Part shown: one piece after another, positions 26,372 to 35,747 of the stretch
Layout of the letters: the number at the start of each line of letters is the position of its first letter
Numbering within the stretch: the stretch's first letter is position 1
NCBI RefSeq assembly: GCF_022812285.1
Contig: NZ_CP093300.1
Location: forward strand, 4,216,001 to 4,280,000
Reading direction: 5' to 3'
DNA: 64,000 bases
Source: Alkalihalobacillus sp. LMS39
GTDB taxonomy: Bacteria; Bacillota; Bacilli; Bacillales; Bacillaceae_F
Notes under the pieces: model-generated
What the model saw: the letters and a program-made list of their open reading frames with translations, nothing else
Databases searched by the model: none
Told to the model about the DNA's origin: nothing
Made by a program: the position numbers and the translations under genes

Positions 26372-27682
26372 TTATTTATTTTTTTCAACTTGTCCAATGG
26401 TTTGTCCATTTTCAATGTTAAACAATCGACTTTTCGGTTCAAACATCGTTTGTACTGGCCATAACCCATGGTGACCAGAAAATAGATAACTTACAATGCA
26501 TGCAACAAAGAAATATTCAACACCTTGTCCATCAAACATTTCCAAAGCTAACAAAAAAGCTGCAATTGGTGTATTTGTTCCTGCGCAAAAGGCAGCGATC
26601 ATACCTAAAGCAGCTAAAAAAGATAATGGTAAATCAAGAAATGGATACAGTGCATTTCCAAATGTTGCACCCATAAAAAATAATGGAATCGCTTCTCCCC
26701 CAACAAATCCAGTACCAAGTGTAATGGCTGTAAAGAGTAGTTTTGCCAGAAAAGCAAACGGTGGAACTTCTTCAGTAAAGGATTGTTCAAGCATGTCTAA
26801 TCCTCGGCCATTATAATCCGTTGTCCCAAGTATTAAAGTTAAAACCACAATAGCCAAGCCTCCGGTAAAAGCTCGTTTCATATGATTTTTTTGAAATGTT
26901 TTTTCCGTCCATTTCTGTATCCAGTGCCGCAATTGACAATATGTAATGCTTATAAGTGAAAACAAAACTGCCAATACAATAACCTTTATTATAGTTGTAA
27001 TCGACATTTGGGGAATGGTTTGCAATAGAAACTTTTCGTGCTCAACATTCCACGCTTTCTCCGTTATATAGTGGCCGATAAAACTAGCGGTAACACACGG
27101 TACAACAGCTTCAAATTTCAACTTACCTAGTGCTACCATCTCCATCCCAAAAACAGCACCTGTAATCGGTGTTCCGAATGCGGCGCCAAACCCAGCGCTA
27201 ATACCGCTCATTAATATAAGCTTCGTATCAATAGGTGGAACTTTAAAAAAACGATTGACTGCTTCAGCTACACTTCCCCCCATTTGAACAGCGGCTCCTT
27301 CCCGCCCAGTAGAGCCTCCAAACAAAACCGTAATAAATGTCCCGATATAAACAATGAACCCCATTCTTCTCATAACTGTTTTCTTTCCGTGAACAGCTTC
27401 AATGACTAAGTTATTTAAATCAGCCGCATCATTCATTGTATTGTTTGCATAAACTTTTCCATAGGTCATGTACATGTATCCGATGAGGAGACCACCTATT
27501 GGAAGAAAGTAAATAACCCATTTACTCCTATCTCTTACATCCCCTAAAAAATCATTCATCTCTAACAACAACGCTGTTGTCGATCCGACGATTACTCCAA
27601 TAATAGCTCCAAGACATACCCATTTTCCAAAAATAAGAGCAAAACTTTGATATTTCTTTGTTCCGTTCATATTTTCCCTCAT
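26372..27682 (-). CDS. ClC-type chloride channel/transporter
   Basis: 436 residues with the ClC fold of many re-entrant helices. The selectivity-filter motifs are visible: GSTGREGAAVQMGGS (GREGP-like, with the gating Glu position) and GAAFGTPITGAVFGME, plus FVGGEAIPLFFMGATFGN near the C-terminus. Some residues differ from classic EriC, as in the voltage-gated ClC YfeO-like group. Such proteins move chloride or fluoride/proton; substrate is not decided. Its start overlaps the DUF421 gene by 4 bases, so the two are translationally coupled. Confidence 0.85.
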   Translation of the reverse strand: MRENMNGTKKYQSFALIFGKWVCLGAIIGVIVGSTTALLLEMNDFLGDVRDRSKWVIYFLPIGGLLIGYMYMTYGKVYANNTMNDAADLNNLVIEAVHGKKTVMRRMGFIVYIGTFITVLFGGSTGREGAAVQMGGSVAEAVNRFFKVPPIDTKLILMSGISAGFGAAFGTPITGAVFGMEMVALGKLKFEAVVPCVTASFIGHYITEKAWNVEHEKFLLQTIPQMSITTIIKVIVLAVLFSLISITYCQLRHWIQKWTEKTFQKNHMKRAFTGGLAIVVLTLILGTTDYNGRGLDMLEQSFTEEVPPFAFLAKLLFTAITLGTGFVGGEAIPLFFMGATFGNALYPFLDLPLSFLAALGMIAAFCAGTNTPIAAFLLALEMFDGQGVEYFFVACIVSYLFSGHHGLWPVQTMFEPKSRLFNIENGQTIGQVEKNK

Positions 27683-28287
27683 TTCAAATGTTTCGGCGGT
27701 GAGACTGGATGAGCTTTATTTTTTACTTCTGTAAAAACATTATCTTGTTCTTTTTTTTTCGTGAATGAGTATTCGAGTGGAACAGTGCTTGATGCTTGAA
27801 TCATAGATTTGAGCATTTCAATATCTTCTTTTGTTGCATATTGCTTAGGTGGCTTTAACATATATCCTAATTGCCCATTGGATTCGATCGTTGCCCATTG
27901 AAGATCGCTTACATGCTGTACTCCTTGCTGTCGTAATCGCACTTCAAGCATGTCTACTGTTAAACGTAACTGCCTTAAATTTTCTTCGTGAAGGATTCCA
28001 TCTTGAACAACGATGACAGACTTCCCATATAGAAAGCTTTCAAGTTTATCAAACTTTAACACCAAAAATTCAATTAAAATAAGGGTGAGTACAAGCAACA
28101 AAGTAATAAGTAACGTAACCCAAATATTCCTGTCCCCGACCGGTTGAATAATCAAAGAACCAACAGCGACCATCATCACCGTCTGAGCGACAGTTAATTG
28201 TGAAATTGATTTCCGACCGGCAAGCCGTAATATTAATACACCGCCGATAACGATAACAACCGCTTTCCACACGAAATGTAAATCCAC
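27679..28287 (-). CDS. DUF421 (YetF-type) membrane protein
   Basis: 202 residues: two or three N-terminal membrane helices (about 4-24, 33-52, 58-82) and a C-terminal DUF421 domain with the typical KSVIVVQDGILHEENLRQLR segment and W-A-T-I-E-S-N-G-Q-LGYML. Family members are common in Bacillus (YetF, YdfS and relatives); they are linked to sporulation membranes in some cases but have no settled activity. First gene of the DUF421-ClC-CBO0543 operon; repeat copy C lies upstream. Confidence 0.82.
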   Translation of the reverse strand: MDLHFVWKAVVIVIGGVLILRLAGRKSISQLTVAQTVMMVAVGSLIIQPVGDRNIWVTLLITLLLVLTLILIEFLVLKFDKLESFLYGKSVIVVQDGILHEENLRQLRLTVDMLEVRLRQQGVQHVSDLQWATIESNGQLGYMLKPPKQYATKEDIEMLKSMIQASSTVPLEYSFTKKKEQDNVFTEVKNKAHPVSPPKHLK

Positions 28288-28436
28288 CGCGATCTCCCCT
28301 TACAAAAACGCTTATTTATAGCATTTAAAAAGCCGTAGCAAAATATTCATATAAGTGATAATCAAAAATGTAAGCTGTTCGTCTTGTTGATAGTCGAGTT
28401 ACGTTATATAGTGAATCATGACAGCCTTCTCCATGC

Positions 28437-28623
28437 TCAACGGACTTCTGTTCCGCTATTTTTTGATTTCAGGTTATTTGCGATCCCGTTCGGACATTTG
28501 TTCCGTTAATTGCACTAAAATGGCGTGTTATCAAGCGAAAATCAGTCCGTTAACGGAATAGATGTCCGTTAACATTTCAACATCCACTCTTTTATTCAAC
28601 ATAGCGGAACAAATGTCAGATAG
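28437..28623. repeat. Four-unit intergenic repeat element, copy C
   Basis: Units at 28437-28461 and 28487-28511 (forward) and 28548-28572 and 28599-28623 (reverse). This is the only copy in a divergent spacer, between the DUF421 gene and the nuclease-like gene; it ends 87 bp before that gene's start. The rest of the 422-bp spacer shows nothing else I can name. Confidence 0.9.
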
Positions 28624-28709
28624 CTTTTCCTCCCCCCTCTCATTTATCAATTTCACCTTAAGAAACTCTCTCCACTTAACAAATTCAATTGGAAAGGAAC
28701 GTGAATGAT

Positions 28710-29360
28710 GTGGTAAAGTTTGAAGTTTTACTAGAACAGTGGCATCAAGAAAACATTCTCAACGAAAAAAAACAACGTCGTCGTGAGTATTTAGAAAAGG
28801 GGCTTGGCCATGGAACAATTGAATTTCTCCGTTCCATTTGGTTTCCGACTTTCGGAAACCTCAATCATCTATATCCTGAGTGGGAGGTGCGTGATTATAA
28901 TAACAACTATCGTTATTTAGACTTAGCTTATTTGCCTGGGAATGGTGCAAAAGGTTGTATTGAAATTCAAGGGTACGGCCCGCATGCTCGGGATATTAAT
29001 GTGACCCGCTTCAAAGATTTATGCTGGCGTCATTCTTTACTGGCATTGGAAGGATGGACGATTTTACCGATTGCTTATTTATCCATCAAAGAAGAACCTG
29101 AACTATGCCAACAACTTATGTTAGCTTTTGTTGGAAGATTCATATCCATTCAAGTGCCCTCCACTTTATCCTCGCAAGAAGCAGAGATTATCCGCTATGC
29201 CAGACGAATTCCTAGACCATTTAGCCCTATAGAAATAGCCACCCATTTAAATATTAGTGATCGCCATGCTAGAAGAATATTGCAACGCCTTCTCAATGAA
29301 AACATCATTACTGTTGCCAGTGGCAACAAACGGCTTCGAACATACCGACTTTCATTATAG
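28710..29360 (+). CDS. Nuclease-like protein with C-terminal helix-turn-helix
   Basis: About 217 residues from the GTG at 28710, which has AAAGGA 11 nt upstream; in-frame TTG 28689 and GTG 28701 are alternatives. The middle, WEVRDYNNNYRYLDLAYLPG followed by GAKGCIEIQGYGPHARD, has the pattern of a PD-(D/E)XK nuclease core (Asp, then a strand with E-I-Q in place of E-X-K). The C-terminus (IATHLNISDRHARRILQRLL) is a winged helix. I do not recognise a named family. It stands alone and is bracketed by repeat copies C and D, the only gene in the window so flanked. Confidence 0.65.
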   Translation: MVKFEVLLEQWHQENILNEKKQRRREYLEKGLGHGTIEFLRSIWFPTFGNLNHLYPEWEVRDYNNNYRYLDLAYLPGNGAKGCIEIQGYGPHARDINVTRFKDLCWRHSLLALEGWTILPIAYLSIKEEPELCQQLMLAFVGRFISIQVPSTLSSQEAEIIRYARRIPRPFSPIEIATHLNISDRHARRILQRLLNENIITVASGNKRLRTYRLSL

Positions 29361-29414
29361 GAAAATAGAAAAGAAGCCGGCAAAATCTCTTGCCATGCTT
29401 CTTTCCTTTCATTC

Positions 29415-29602
29415 GTTTCGGACTTTTGTTCCGCTATTTTAAGGTTTTATCCTGTTTTCAGACCCCGTTCGGACATCTGTTCCGTTATTTGCTTTACCAG
29501 AGCAAGTATACATCTCGAAATCACCCTCTTAACGGAACTGATGTCCGATAACATTACAAAACCCACTATTTATCTCAAAATAAAGGATTATATGTCCGAT
29601 AG
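29415..29602. repeat. Four-unit intergenic repeat element, copy D
   Basis: Units at 29415-29439 and 29466-29490 (forward) and 29527-29551 and 29578-29602 (reverse). It begins 55 bp after the nuclease-like gene and ends just before the convergent ABC ATPase gene. Confidence 0.92.
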
Positions 29603-29626
29603 CTTCGAGTAACGCCTTACTAATCC

Positions 29627-30379
29627 TTAAAAGTCTATTTTCATTAACCATTTCGTTAATGTAGCCTCTCTCTCTTTACGATTTTCCACTTGATCGCCAT
29701 CTTTCGTAAAACGCGTCTCCCCAACAATGTCTCCATCTAGCATAAACAAAACCCTATCTGCTTTAGCCGCTACTTTCACATCATGAGTGACAAGGAGAAC
29801 CGCCGTCCCTAACTGACTGGCATTAACTAACAAGTCTATAACTTCATTTGTCGATTTTGAATGTAATGCTCCCGTCGGTTCGTCCGCAAATACAATGGCT
29901 GGGTTATTAATTAATGCACGACAAATCGCTACTCTTTGTAACTGACCTCCCGAGGCTTCCGTCATATCATGATTGGCAAGATGAGAAACCCCCATCTTTT
30001 CCATGAGCTCCATTGCCCTTTTATTAATGGTTGTTCTACTTTCGTTTTTAGCCAAATATCCTGGCAGCACGATATTATCCATAAGTGATAAGTTTTTCAA
30101 AAGATGGATATGTTGAAAAACAAACCCCATTTTATGCAGCCGCAATTGTGAGAGCTTTTTTTCTGAAAGAGTAGAAAGTTCCTGTTCCAACAATGTCACT
30201 GATCCTTCAGTTATGACATCCATTCCGCTTATATTATACAGTAACGTTGATTTACCACAGCCAGATGGCCCCATCACAGCCACACATTCTGCCTCTTTGA
30301 TTTCAATATTTACTCGATTTAAAATCGTAGTATTTCCGCTTCGTTTCGTAACTTCTTCCGCTCGTAAAATGGTTTTCAT
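29627..30379 (-). CDS. MacB/LolD-type ABC transporter ATPase
   Basis: 250 residues. Walker A GPSGCGKST, Q-loop VFQHIHLLKNLS, Walker B IVFADEPTGAL, switch His in VTHDVKVA. The signature reads EASGGQLQRV instead of LSGGQ, an unusual but conservative change. It pairs with the FtsX-type permease encoded just upstream to form a MacB-like exporter or mechanotransducing complex, probably for a peptide or antibiotic. Last gene of the TetR-controlled operon. Confidence 0.88.
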   Translation of the reverse strand: MKTILRAEEVTKRSGNTTILNRVNIEIKEAECVAVMGPSGCGKSTLLYNISGMDVITEGSVTLLEQELSTLSEKKLSQLRLHKMGFVFQHIHLLKNLSLMDNIVLPGYLAKNESRTTINKRAMELMEKMGVSHLANHDMTEASGGQLQRVAICRALINNPAIVFADEPTGALHSKSTNEVIDLLVNASQLGTAVLLVTHDVKVAAKADRVLFMLDGDIVGETRFTKDGDQVENRKEREATLTKWLMKIDF

Positions 30380-30395
30380 CCTTTTACCTCCCCCT

Positions 30396-32726
30396 CTATT
30401 TTTTTATCGTTGCTTGGATCGTTTGAATACTTATAACGGTAGCTGTGATTACAGTTGCTAGCAGTATAAATGGTCCTACGACATAGGTTTGGATTGGATT
30501 AATGATAAATTCAATTTTTGCTGCACCCATAAATGACAATATACTACTTACTAAAAGTGGACCGAATGTATTCGATACGACAATACCAATTGTTAGACTT
30601 ACAACAAAGACAGTCATAATTCGCGTAACATATTGCATTTGGATTTGATGTTTAGAAAAACCGATGCTTCTCATAATACCAATTTGTGAAGCTTCTTTTG
30701 CGAGCAACATTTTCATAAACAACGAAGTAATGACAAAGGTTAGACATGTCGCCACAACAATGAATATCGTCGTCATTGTTCTTAGTTGTGCAATAACTTC
30801 TCCCAATGTTTCGTGCAAATACTCTTCAATACTCGTTACTTTTATTGGGTGAAACAAGCGACTATACTCGGCACGTTTGTGTGAAATATTAACGCCTTCT
30901 TTAACATCTATGTTGATAACAGACCAAATGACTTCCTCAGGACGAACTGGTAACATCGCTTTAGCTGTCCGGCCTCCATGAGTTATATCTTGGTAAATCC
31001 CACTAACAGTCAAATGCAGTTCTCCTCCCGCTGTTTCAATGCTAACGTTGTCTCCTACTTTCTTTTCTAGTTCTTTTCCAAGTAAATAAGATAAACCAAT
31101 TTCGTTCTCTATAGTTGGGGCATCCCCTTCCATATACTGGAGTGGAAACATCGAAAAGTCCCCTGACTCAATATTGATATTTTCAAACACACCATCACTA
31201 TTTTTCACTTTAAATTGACTTGTCAGCATAGAAGAAAACTGAGAAATATCGTTATCGATTTCTAAATATTCGATGATATCTTGAAAACGTTCATTCATAT
31301 CTTCTGAATGCTGAATGTCAATGCGAACATCACTTTTTCCGATTCCCATATAACTTGTAACTGTTGGCGCTTGCATCAAATTTAAGACATGGACCGGAAT
31401 TAAAATCATCATTGTACTAAAAACAAAAACAAAGGCTAAGAGAACATACAGCGTTGCTCGGCTTACAACCGCTTTAATTCCGATAAAGACATTCACATCA
31501 ATAAATCTATTATTTCTAAGTGAAAAGATAGATTTACGCTTTCCTTTCACACTTCCACCTAGTGTTCCGACATGAAGAGCATCGATGACAGATAATTTTT
31601 TAAATTTGCCAACCATAAGACGGCAAAATAGGACAACGACAAGAAAGAGGAATAAACAGGAAAGAAAAGCTATACTTTCAATGATGACTCGGTTTGTAGG
31701 CTCCCCAACAGAACTTGCTATCGTTTGGATGAGAAACGGACGCAAGACGATAGATACACTAAGGCCAATGACAGAAGCAACACCGGCAATTAAAACATAT
31801 TTATACAAATAAAGTTTGTGAATATCACTCTGCTTGATTCCTATCGCTTTTAAAACTCCTATTTCTTTATAGCTTTCTTCTATCGTTGCGATAATAACAA
31901 GTCGTGTACAAAGAAGAGCAATGACAATGACTAGAAAACTAATAACAATGAGAAGCATAGCGACCATTCCATCAGACACTGTATAAAGTAACATAATAGA
32001 ATGAATATCGACAGCTGGCCCTGTTTGCGGTAAAGGCGAAGATTGGTACATAGTGTGGAAATCAGCGATTCGACTATTATCATGCAATGAAAATTCAATT
32101 AAATATTCAATTTCACCGATTGTAGTTCGTAATTCTTCAAAGTCATCATCATGTACTAAAAGACGTTTTGAATGGATAATCGCTGGATTCATTATTGAAT
32201 CTTTAATGAAATGACGAATCGTGAACTCTTTTGTGATGTTTTTGTCTCGAATTGTAACTGTATCCCCGATTTGCAATTGGTTTTTCTCTTTATAAAAAAT
32301 AGGAACGCCAATCTCACCTTTAGCAATTTCAATCCTTTCATGATTTACATCTACTAAAAAGTCAAAATTTTGGTTTTGCTTAACTATACTCACATCCATA
32401 ACACTATGACTTTCTGAGTTATGACGATTACCTAAAAACAATGTCGCTCCATCAATATTGACCATCTTTACTGTTTGTTGTTCTTGAACAAGTGGATTGG
32501 CAATACTCCATTCATCAATCATAGCCTGGTTTAGCTCTCCAACATGCATTTGAACAAAATCCGGCGCTTTCGCTTTTGTCACTAATTGTTCGTTCGATTG
32601 GCTTACATTCAATACGATACCAACACCACTTGACATAAGAATGGCGGACAACAGGATGAAAGTAAACAAAGAGATATGAATGACTTTATTTTGTGTTATA
32701 TCTTTTTTTATTAGCTTTTGCAGCAT
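30396..32726 (-). CDS. FtsX-type ABC transporter permease
   Basis: 776 residues. One N-terminal helix (about 15-37), a large extracellular domain, three helices (about 250-380, the first FtsX domain with ESYKEIGVLKAIGIKQSDI), a second extracellular domain, and a final helix group (about 650-770) with the second FtsX signature (ASQIGIMRSIGFSKHQIQMQY). This double-FtsX layout is that of BceB/YknZ-like and lipoprotein exporters. It lies 16 bp before the matching ATPase gene and 30 bp after the ABC-2 permease gene. Confidence 0.87.
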   Translation of the reverse strand: MLQKLIKKDITQNKVIHISLFTFILLSAILMSSGVGIVLNVSQSNEQLVTKAKAPDFVQMHVGELNQAMIDEWSIANPLVQEQQTVKMVNIDGATLFLGNRHNSESHSVMDVSIVKQNQNFDFLVDVNHERIEIAKGEIGVPIFYKEKNQLQIGDTVTIRDKNITKEFTIRHFIKDSIMNPAIIHSKRLLVHDDDFEELRTTIGEIEYLIEFSLHDNSRIADFHTMYQSSPLPQTGPAVDIHSIMLLYTVSDGMVAMLLIVISFLVIVIALLCTRLVIIATIEESYKEIGVLKAIGIKQSDIHKLYLYKYVLIAGVASVIGLSVSIVLRPFLIQTIASSVGEPTNRVIIESIAFLSCLFLFLVVVLFCRLMVGKFKKLSVIDALHVGTLGGSVKGKRKSIFSLRNNRFIDVNVFIGIKAVVSRATLYVLLAFVFVFSTMMILIPVHVLNLMQAPTVTSYMGIGKSDVRIDIQHSEDMNERFQDIIEYLEIDNDISQFSSMLTSQFKVKNSDGVFENINIESGDFSMFPLQYMEGDAPTIENEIGLSYLLGKELEKKVGDNVSIETAGGELHLTVSGIYQDITHGGRTAKAMLPVRPEEVIWSVINIDVKEGVNISHKRAEYSRLFHPIKVTSIEEYLHETLGEVIAQLRTMTTIFIVVATCLTFVITSLFMKMLLAKEASQIGIMRSIGFSKHQIQMQYVTRIMTVFVVSLTIGIVVSNTFGPLLVSSILSFMGAAKIEFIINPIQTYVVGPFILLATVITATVISIQTIQATIKK

Positions 32727-32756
32727 ATTCGCACCTCAGCTTATTGGTTTCCGAAA

Positions 32757-33593
32757 CTATTGTTGAAATATATCTTTGTTTCCACCAGTACGGTGAATAT
32801 TTGTAAAATCTACTTTTGTAAAGGCTAACGTAGCAAGAATAAAAAATGTAATCCCAAAGATGACTATAAAGAAGATGCTCATTTGAGGAGTAATGATAAA
32901 ATGATTGATTTGAAAAGCAAGTTGTTCTGCTACTAATTCTTCTGTCGTTAGAGAAAATTTCTCCAAACTTAACGTTCGAAAAAAAGCAGCCGCATACGTC
33001 ATTGGGTTAAATAAAGCAACGACTTGTAATGCATTTGGTAGAAGACTAAGTGGAATATAAACGCCACACAAAAAGGTAATGGGCGTAGTAATCGCCACTG
33101 TGGCTATTTGGAAGGTCTGTGCATTCTTTACTGAAGTGGCGACGAATAGTCCGAAGGCTGAAAAAACAAGACCAGTGAAAATCATAAACACAACTGTGAA
33201 AATGGGAGTAAGGATAGAATGATAGGTTAATCCTATGAAATAACCAAAAACTAAGATGATGATTCCTTGAAATGTGGCAATCGTAGTAGATGACAAGATT
33301 TGACCAATTGCAATATATACTCTCTTGACTGGACTAACTAGCACTTCTTTCATATAACCAGAAACAATGTCATCGATCGTAGAAGTAGAGACGTTTAACG
33401 ATGTTTGAAAAACAACAATCATGATAATCCCAGTTAAAACATAATACATTGGATTTTCAATAAACACACTTTGAAAAATTGTGCTTAATAAATACATATA
33501 GAAAAACGGCATAATGACGATAAGGACAAGTTGTACTCGATTGCGAAAAAACAATTTCACATGACGAAGCCATATGGCATAAATGACCCTCAT
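32757..33593 (-). CDS. ABC-2 type transporter permease (DrrB-like)
   Basis: 278 residues with six membrane helices and the ABC-2 signature near the end (NPMTYAAAFFRTLSL). It overlaps the ATPase gene upstream by 4 bases and forms with it a drug or lipid exporter of the DrrAB type. The order TetR, HU-like, ATPase, permease, second permease, second ATPase indicates two exporters under one regulator. Confidence 0.9.
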   Translation of the reverse strand: MRVIYAIWLRHVKLFFRNRVQLVLIVIMPFFYMYLLSTIFQSVFIENPMYYVLTGIIMIVVFQTSLNVSTSTIDDIVSGYMKEVLVSPVKRVYIAIGQILSSTTIATFQGIIILVFGYFIGLTYHSILTPIFTVVFMIFTGLVFSAFGLFVATSVKNAQTFQIATVAITTPITFLCGVYIPLSLLPNALQVVALFNPMTYAAAFFRTLSLEKFSLTTEELVAEQLAFQINHFIITPQMSIFFIVIFGITFFILATLAFTKVDFTNIHRTGGNKDIFQQ

Positions 33594-34516
33594 TTCATCA
33601 CCCCTTCCCGCATTTCTCTTCCTGTTAATTCAAGAAATACATCTTGTAGTGTTCCTTTTTTTATTTCAATACTTTGGATAAGCTCTCTATGTTTTGCAAT
33701 AATATCGAGCAAGACTGCCAAAACTGCTATCTCAATGTAGAAAATTTGCTCTTCTTTTTTATAAGGGAGGTCGTTTGATTGTAACAGTGCTTGTAAGCTT
33801 TCTGGCTGAGAGGATATGATTTTCGCCCTGTCTTTTGTATATTGTTTCTTTAAGTGTTCTGGTGTATCAAATGCAATAATTTTACCTTTGTCGATAATCG
33901 CTACTTTATCAGAAATTTCTGCTTCCTCCATATAATGAGTTGTAAGAAAAATCGTCATGTTTCTTTCTTTTTGAAGTTTACAAATATAGTCCCAAATATG
34001 AGCTCTTGTTTGTGGGTCAAGACCTGTTGTCGGCTCATCTAAAAATAACACTTTTGGAAAATGAAGAAGACTCCTCGCCAATTCTACTCTTCGTTTCATC
34101 CCACCTGACAAGCTACTTACGATGGCTTTTCTCCAATCTAGTAAATCAACAATGGAAAGGACAAACGTTATACGTTCGTGAATCAGTTCTTTTTTAATCC
34201 CGTAAAAATAACAGTGCATTTTCAAATTTTCTTCGACTGTCATTTTTACATCTAGCGTCGCATCCTGAAACACAACACCGATTGTTTTACGCACTGCATC
34301 TTTTTTTACACTAATGTCCATGTTATCAATTAGTAATGTCCCTGATGTTTTGTCAACAATGGTACAAAGCGTATTTATTGTTGTGCTTTTTCCTGCTCCA
34401 TTTGGCCCTAAAAAAGCAAATATACTTCCTCTTTCCACAGTAAAAGAAACATGATTCACAGCGTTAAAATTTCCATATGATTTCACAAAATCTTCAACGA
34501 CTATAATGTTGTCCAT
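33590..34516 (-). CDS. ABC-2 type transporter ATPase (DrrA-like)
   Basis: 308 residues. Walker A GPNGAGKST, signature SLSGGMKRRVELAR, Walker B VLFLDEPTTGLDP, switch His in TTHYMEEAE. The ~90-residue C-terminal extension is common in multidrug DrrA-type ATPases. It starts 6 bp after the HU-like mini gene and is coupled to the permease gene by a 4-base overlap. Confidence 0.92.
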   Translation of the reverse strand: MDNIIVVEDFVKSYGNFNAVNHVSFTVERGSIFAFLGPNGAGKSTTINTLCTIVDKTSGTLLIDNMDISVKKDAVRKTIGVVFQDATLDVKMTVEENLKMHCYFYGIKKELIHERITFVLSIVDLLDWRKAIVSSLSGGMKRRVELARSLLHFPKVLFLDEPTTGLDPQTRAHIWDYICKLQKERNMTIFLTTHYMEEAEISDKVAIIDKGKIIAFDTPEHLKKQYTKDRAKIISSQPESLQALLQSNDLPYKKEEQIFYIEIAVLAVLLDIIAKHRELIQSIEIKKGTLQDVFLELTGREMREGVMK

Positions 34517-34522
34517 TCTAGT

Positions 34523-34705
34523 TCACCCCTTCGCTGTAAAAAGTCGTAGAATTTGAAAAACTTGCTCTAATGCTGCTGTCATATTTTTCGATTTAGATAA
34601 TTCTTCACTTACCACTTCTTCCATCTCTGTTATCACTTTAATGCAATCTTCAATGTGCACACCCGATCGTTCAGATACTTTTATTGCGATTTCCGTTTTA
34701 TTCAT
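34523..34705 (-). CDS. Tiny HU-like protein, dimer half only
   Basis: 60 residues from the ATG at 34705 (GTG 34714 is an alternative). It opens MNKTEIAIKVSERSG, which aligns with the opening [15 protein letters not shown] of the true HU at the right end of this window and continues through the HU alpha1-alpha2 region. After about residue 40 the resemblance ends: the beta sheet and the DNA-binding arms are missing. It overlaps the tetR stop by 8 bases and lies in the exporter operon. It could be a chance helical protein, or a modulator that pairs with HU or the TetR protein. Confidence 0.6.
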   Translation of the reverse strand: MNKTEIAIKVSERSGVHIEDCIKVITEMEEVVSEELSKSKNMTAALEQVFQILRLFTAKG

Positions 34706-35354
34706 TCGAGTCACCTACTTCAGTATGAGATTGAGCAAGAACGTCTAACACATAGTGAAAGCTCCCTTTTTGAGCCCCTAACGTCGTTTCTAAAATATGA
34801 ACAAACGCGACCGCCTTTTCTGCTAGTTCATTTGGTTCCCACTGGAAAATACCTTCATCAAATAAAAATTGGGAAGACACTAATAAAAATTCTACAGTTT
34901 CTTTAGGATAAGGAGTTTGAAATGTTCCTTCTTTAATACCTTGTTCTATAACATCCGTCAGTATTGGCGTAAGACAATGAATCGTTTCAACTAAGCTTTT
35001 CTGATGCATCTCGGCATTATTGACATTATGCAATTGCTCGATCATCTCTGCCTTCCTTCCTGTATCTGGCTTTTGCGCCATTAAAATGCTCATTATTTTT
35101 TCATGCGCTCCCATACTCGGTTCTTCTGCAATGGCTTTTGCCATTTCGACTCCGGCATTAATAAATCTCATGACAATGGCATCCATAATTTCTTCCTTTG
35201 ATTTGAAGTAATAATATAACGTACCTTTCGCTATCCCTACCGCATCAAGTATGTCTTTAATTGTCGTTTCCACATATCCCTTTGTTGTAAAAAGAATTTC
35301 AGCTTCATCTAATATTTCATTTCTTCTTTCCTCTGGGTTTTTAACAATACGCAT
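34698..35354 (-). CDS. TetR-family regulator of the exporter operon
   Basis: 218 residues from the ATG at 35354, which has GGAGGT 7 nt upstream. The N-terminal helix-turn-helix is typical (ILFTTKGYVETTIKDILDAVGIAKGTLYYYFKSKEEI); the C-terminal helical domain binds an unknown inducer. A 27-bp near-perfect palindrome overlaps its promoter region, so it almost surely represses itself and the following five genes until a drug or lipid binds. Confidence 0.92.
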   Translation of the reverse strand: MRIVKNPEERRNEILDEAEILFTTKGYVETTIKDILDAVGIAKGTLYYYFKSKEEIMDAIVMRFINAGVEMAKAIAEEPSMGAHEKIMSILMAQKPDTGRKAEMIEQLHNVNNAEMHQKSLVETIHCLTPILTDVIEQGIKEGTFQTPYPKETVEFLLVSSQFLFDEGIFQWEPNELAEKAVAFVHILETTLGAQKGSFHYVLDVLAQSHTEVGDSNE

Positions 35355-35367
35355 TTTCATACCTCCG

Positions 35368-35394
35368 TTTATAGACCGACTGTCGGTCTATAAA
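35368..35394. promoter_or_regulatory. TetR operator
   Basis: Perfect 13-bp arms TTTATAGACCGAC and GTCGGTCTATAAA around one central base, 14 bp upstream of the tetR start codon. GACCGAC-N-GTCGGTC-type cores are common TetR-family operators. Confidence 0.8.
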
Positions 35395-35480
35395 AATAAT
35401 AACAATATTTCCTTTTTTAGTCAAATTTATTTTTGAACTGTAACTTTCCTATTGCTGTCGGGGTTCACTTTATACATACA

Positions 35481-35523
35481 AAAAACCTCAGGAGACAAAT
35501 TAAATCGTCATACCGAGGTTTTT
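35481..35523 (-). terminator. Terminator of CDGSH gene
   Basis: Arms AAAAACCTC (35481-35489) and GAGGTTTTT (35515-35523) with a 25-nt loop, just beyond the CDGSH stop on the minus strand. Confidence 0.6.
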
Positions 35524-35528
35524 CTCAT

Positions 35529-35747
35529 TTATTCTTTTGCTCGAGGTGCACTGTGAAATGTGATCGTTTTATGTGTTCCGTCACAAAAAGGCATCTTACT
35601 TGATTGACCACAGCGACAAAGAGAAAAACTCTTTCCTACTTTAAATGGATTGCCCTCACCATCAACGAGTTCGACATCACCATTCACTCGGATTGAGCCA
35701 TTATCATTAATCTTTATGACCACTTTTTCTTCTGCCAAGGAATTCAC
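35529..35747 (-). CDS. CDGSH iron-sulfur domain protein
   Basis: 72 residues with one CDGSH domain. The motif CRCGQSSKMPFCDGTH supplies Cys44, Cys46, Cys55 and His59, the 3Cys-1His set that holds a redox-active 2Fe-2S cluster. Small stand-alone CDGSH proteins occur widely in bacteria; their partners are unknown. It is a single gene with its own terminator. Confidence 0.92.
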   Translation of the reverse strand: MNSLAEEKVVIKINDNGSIRVNGDVELVDGEGNPFKVGKSFSLCRCGQSSKMPFCDGTHKTITFHSAPRAKE

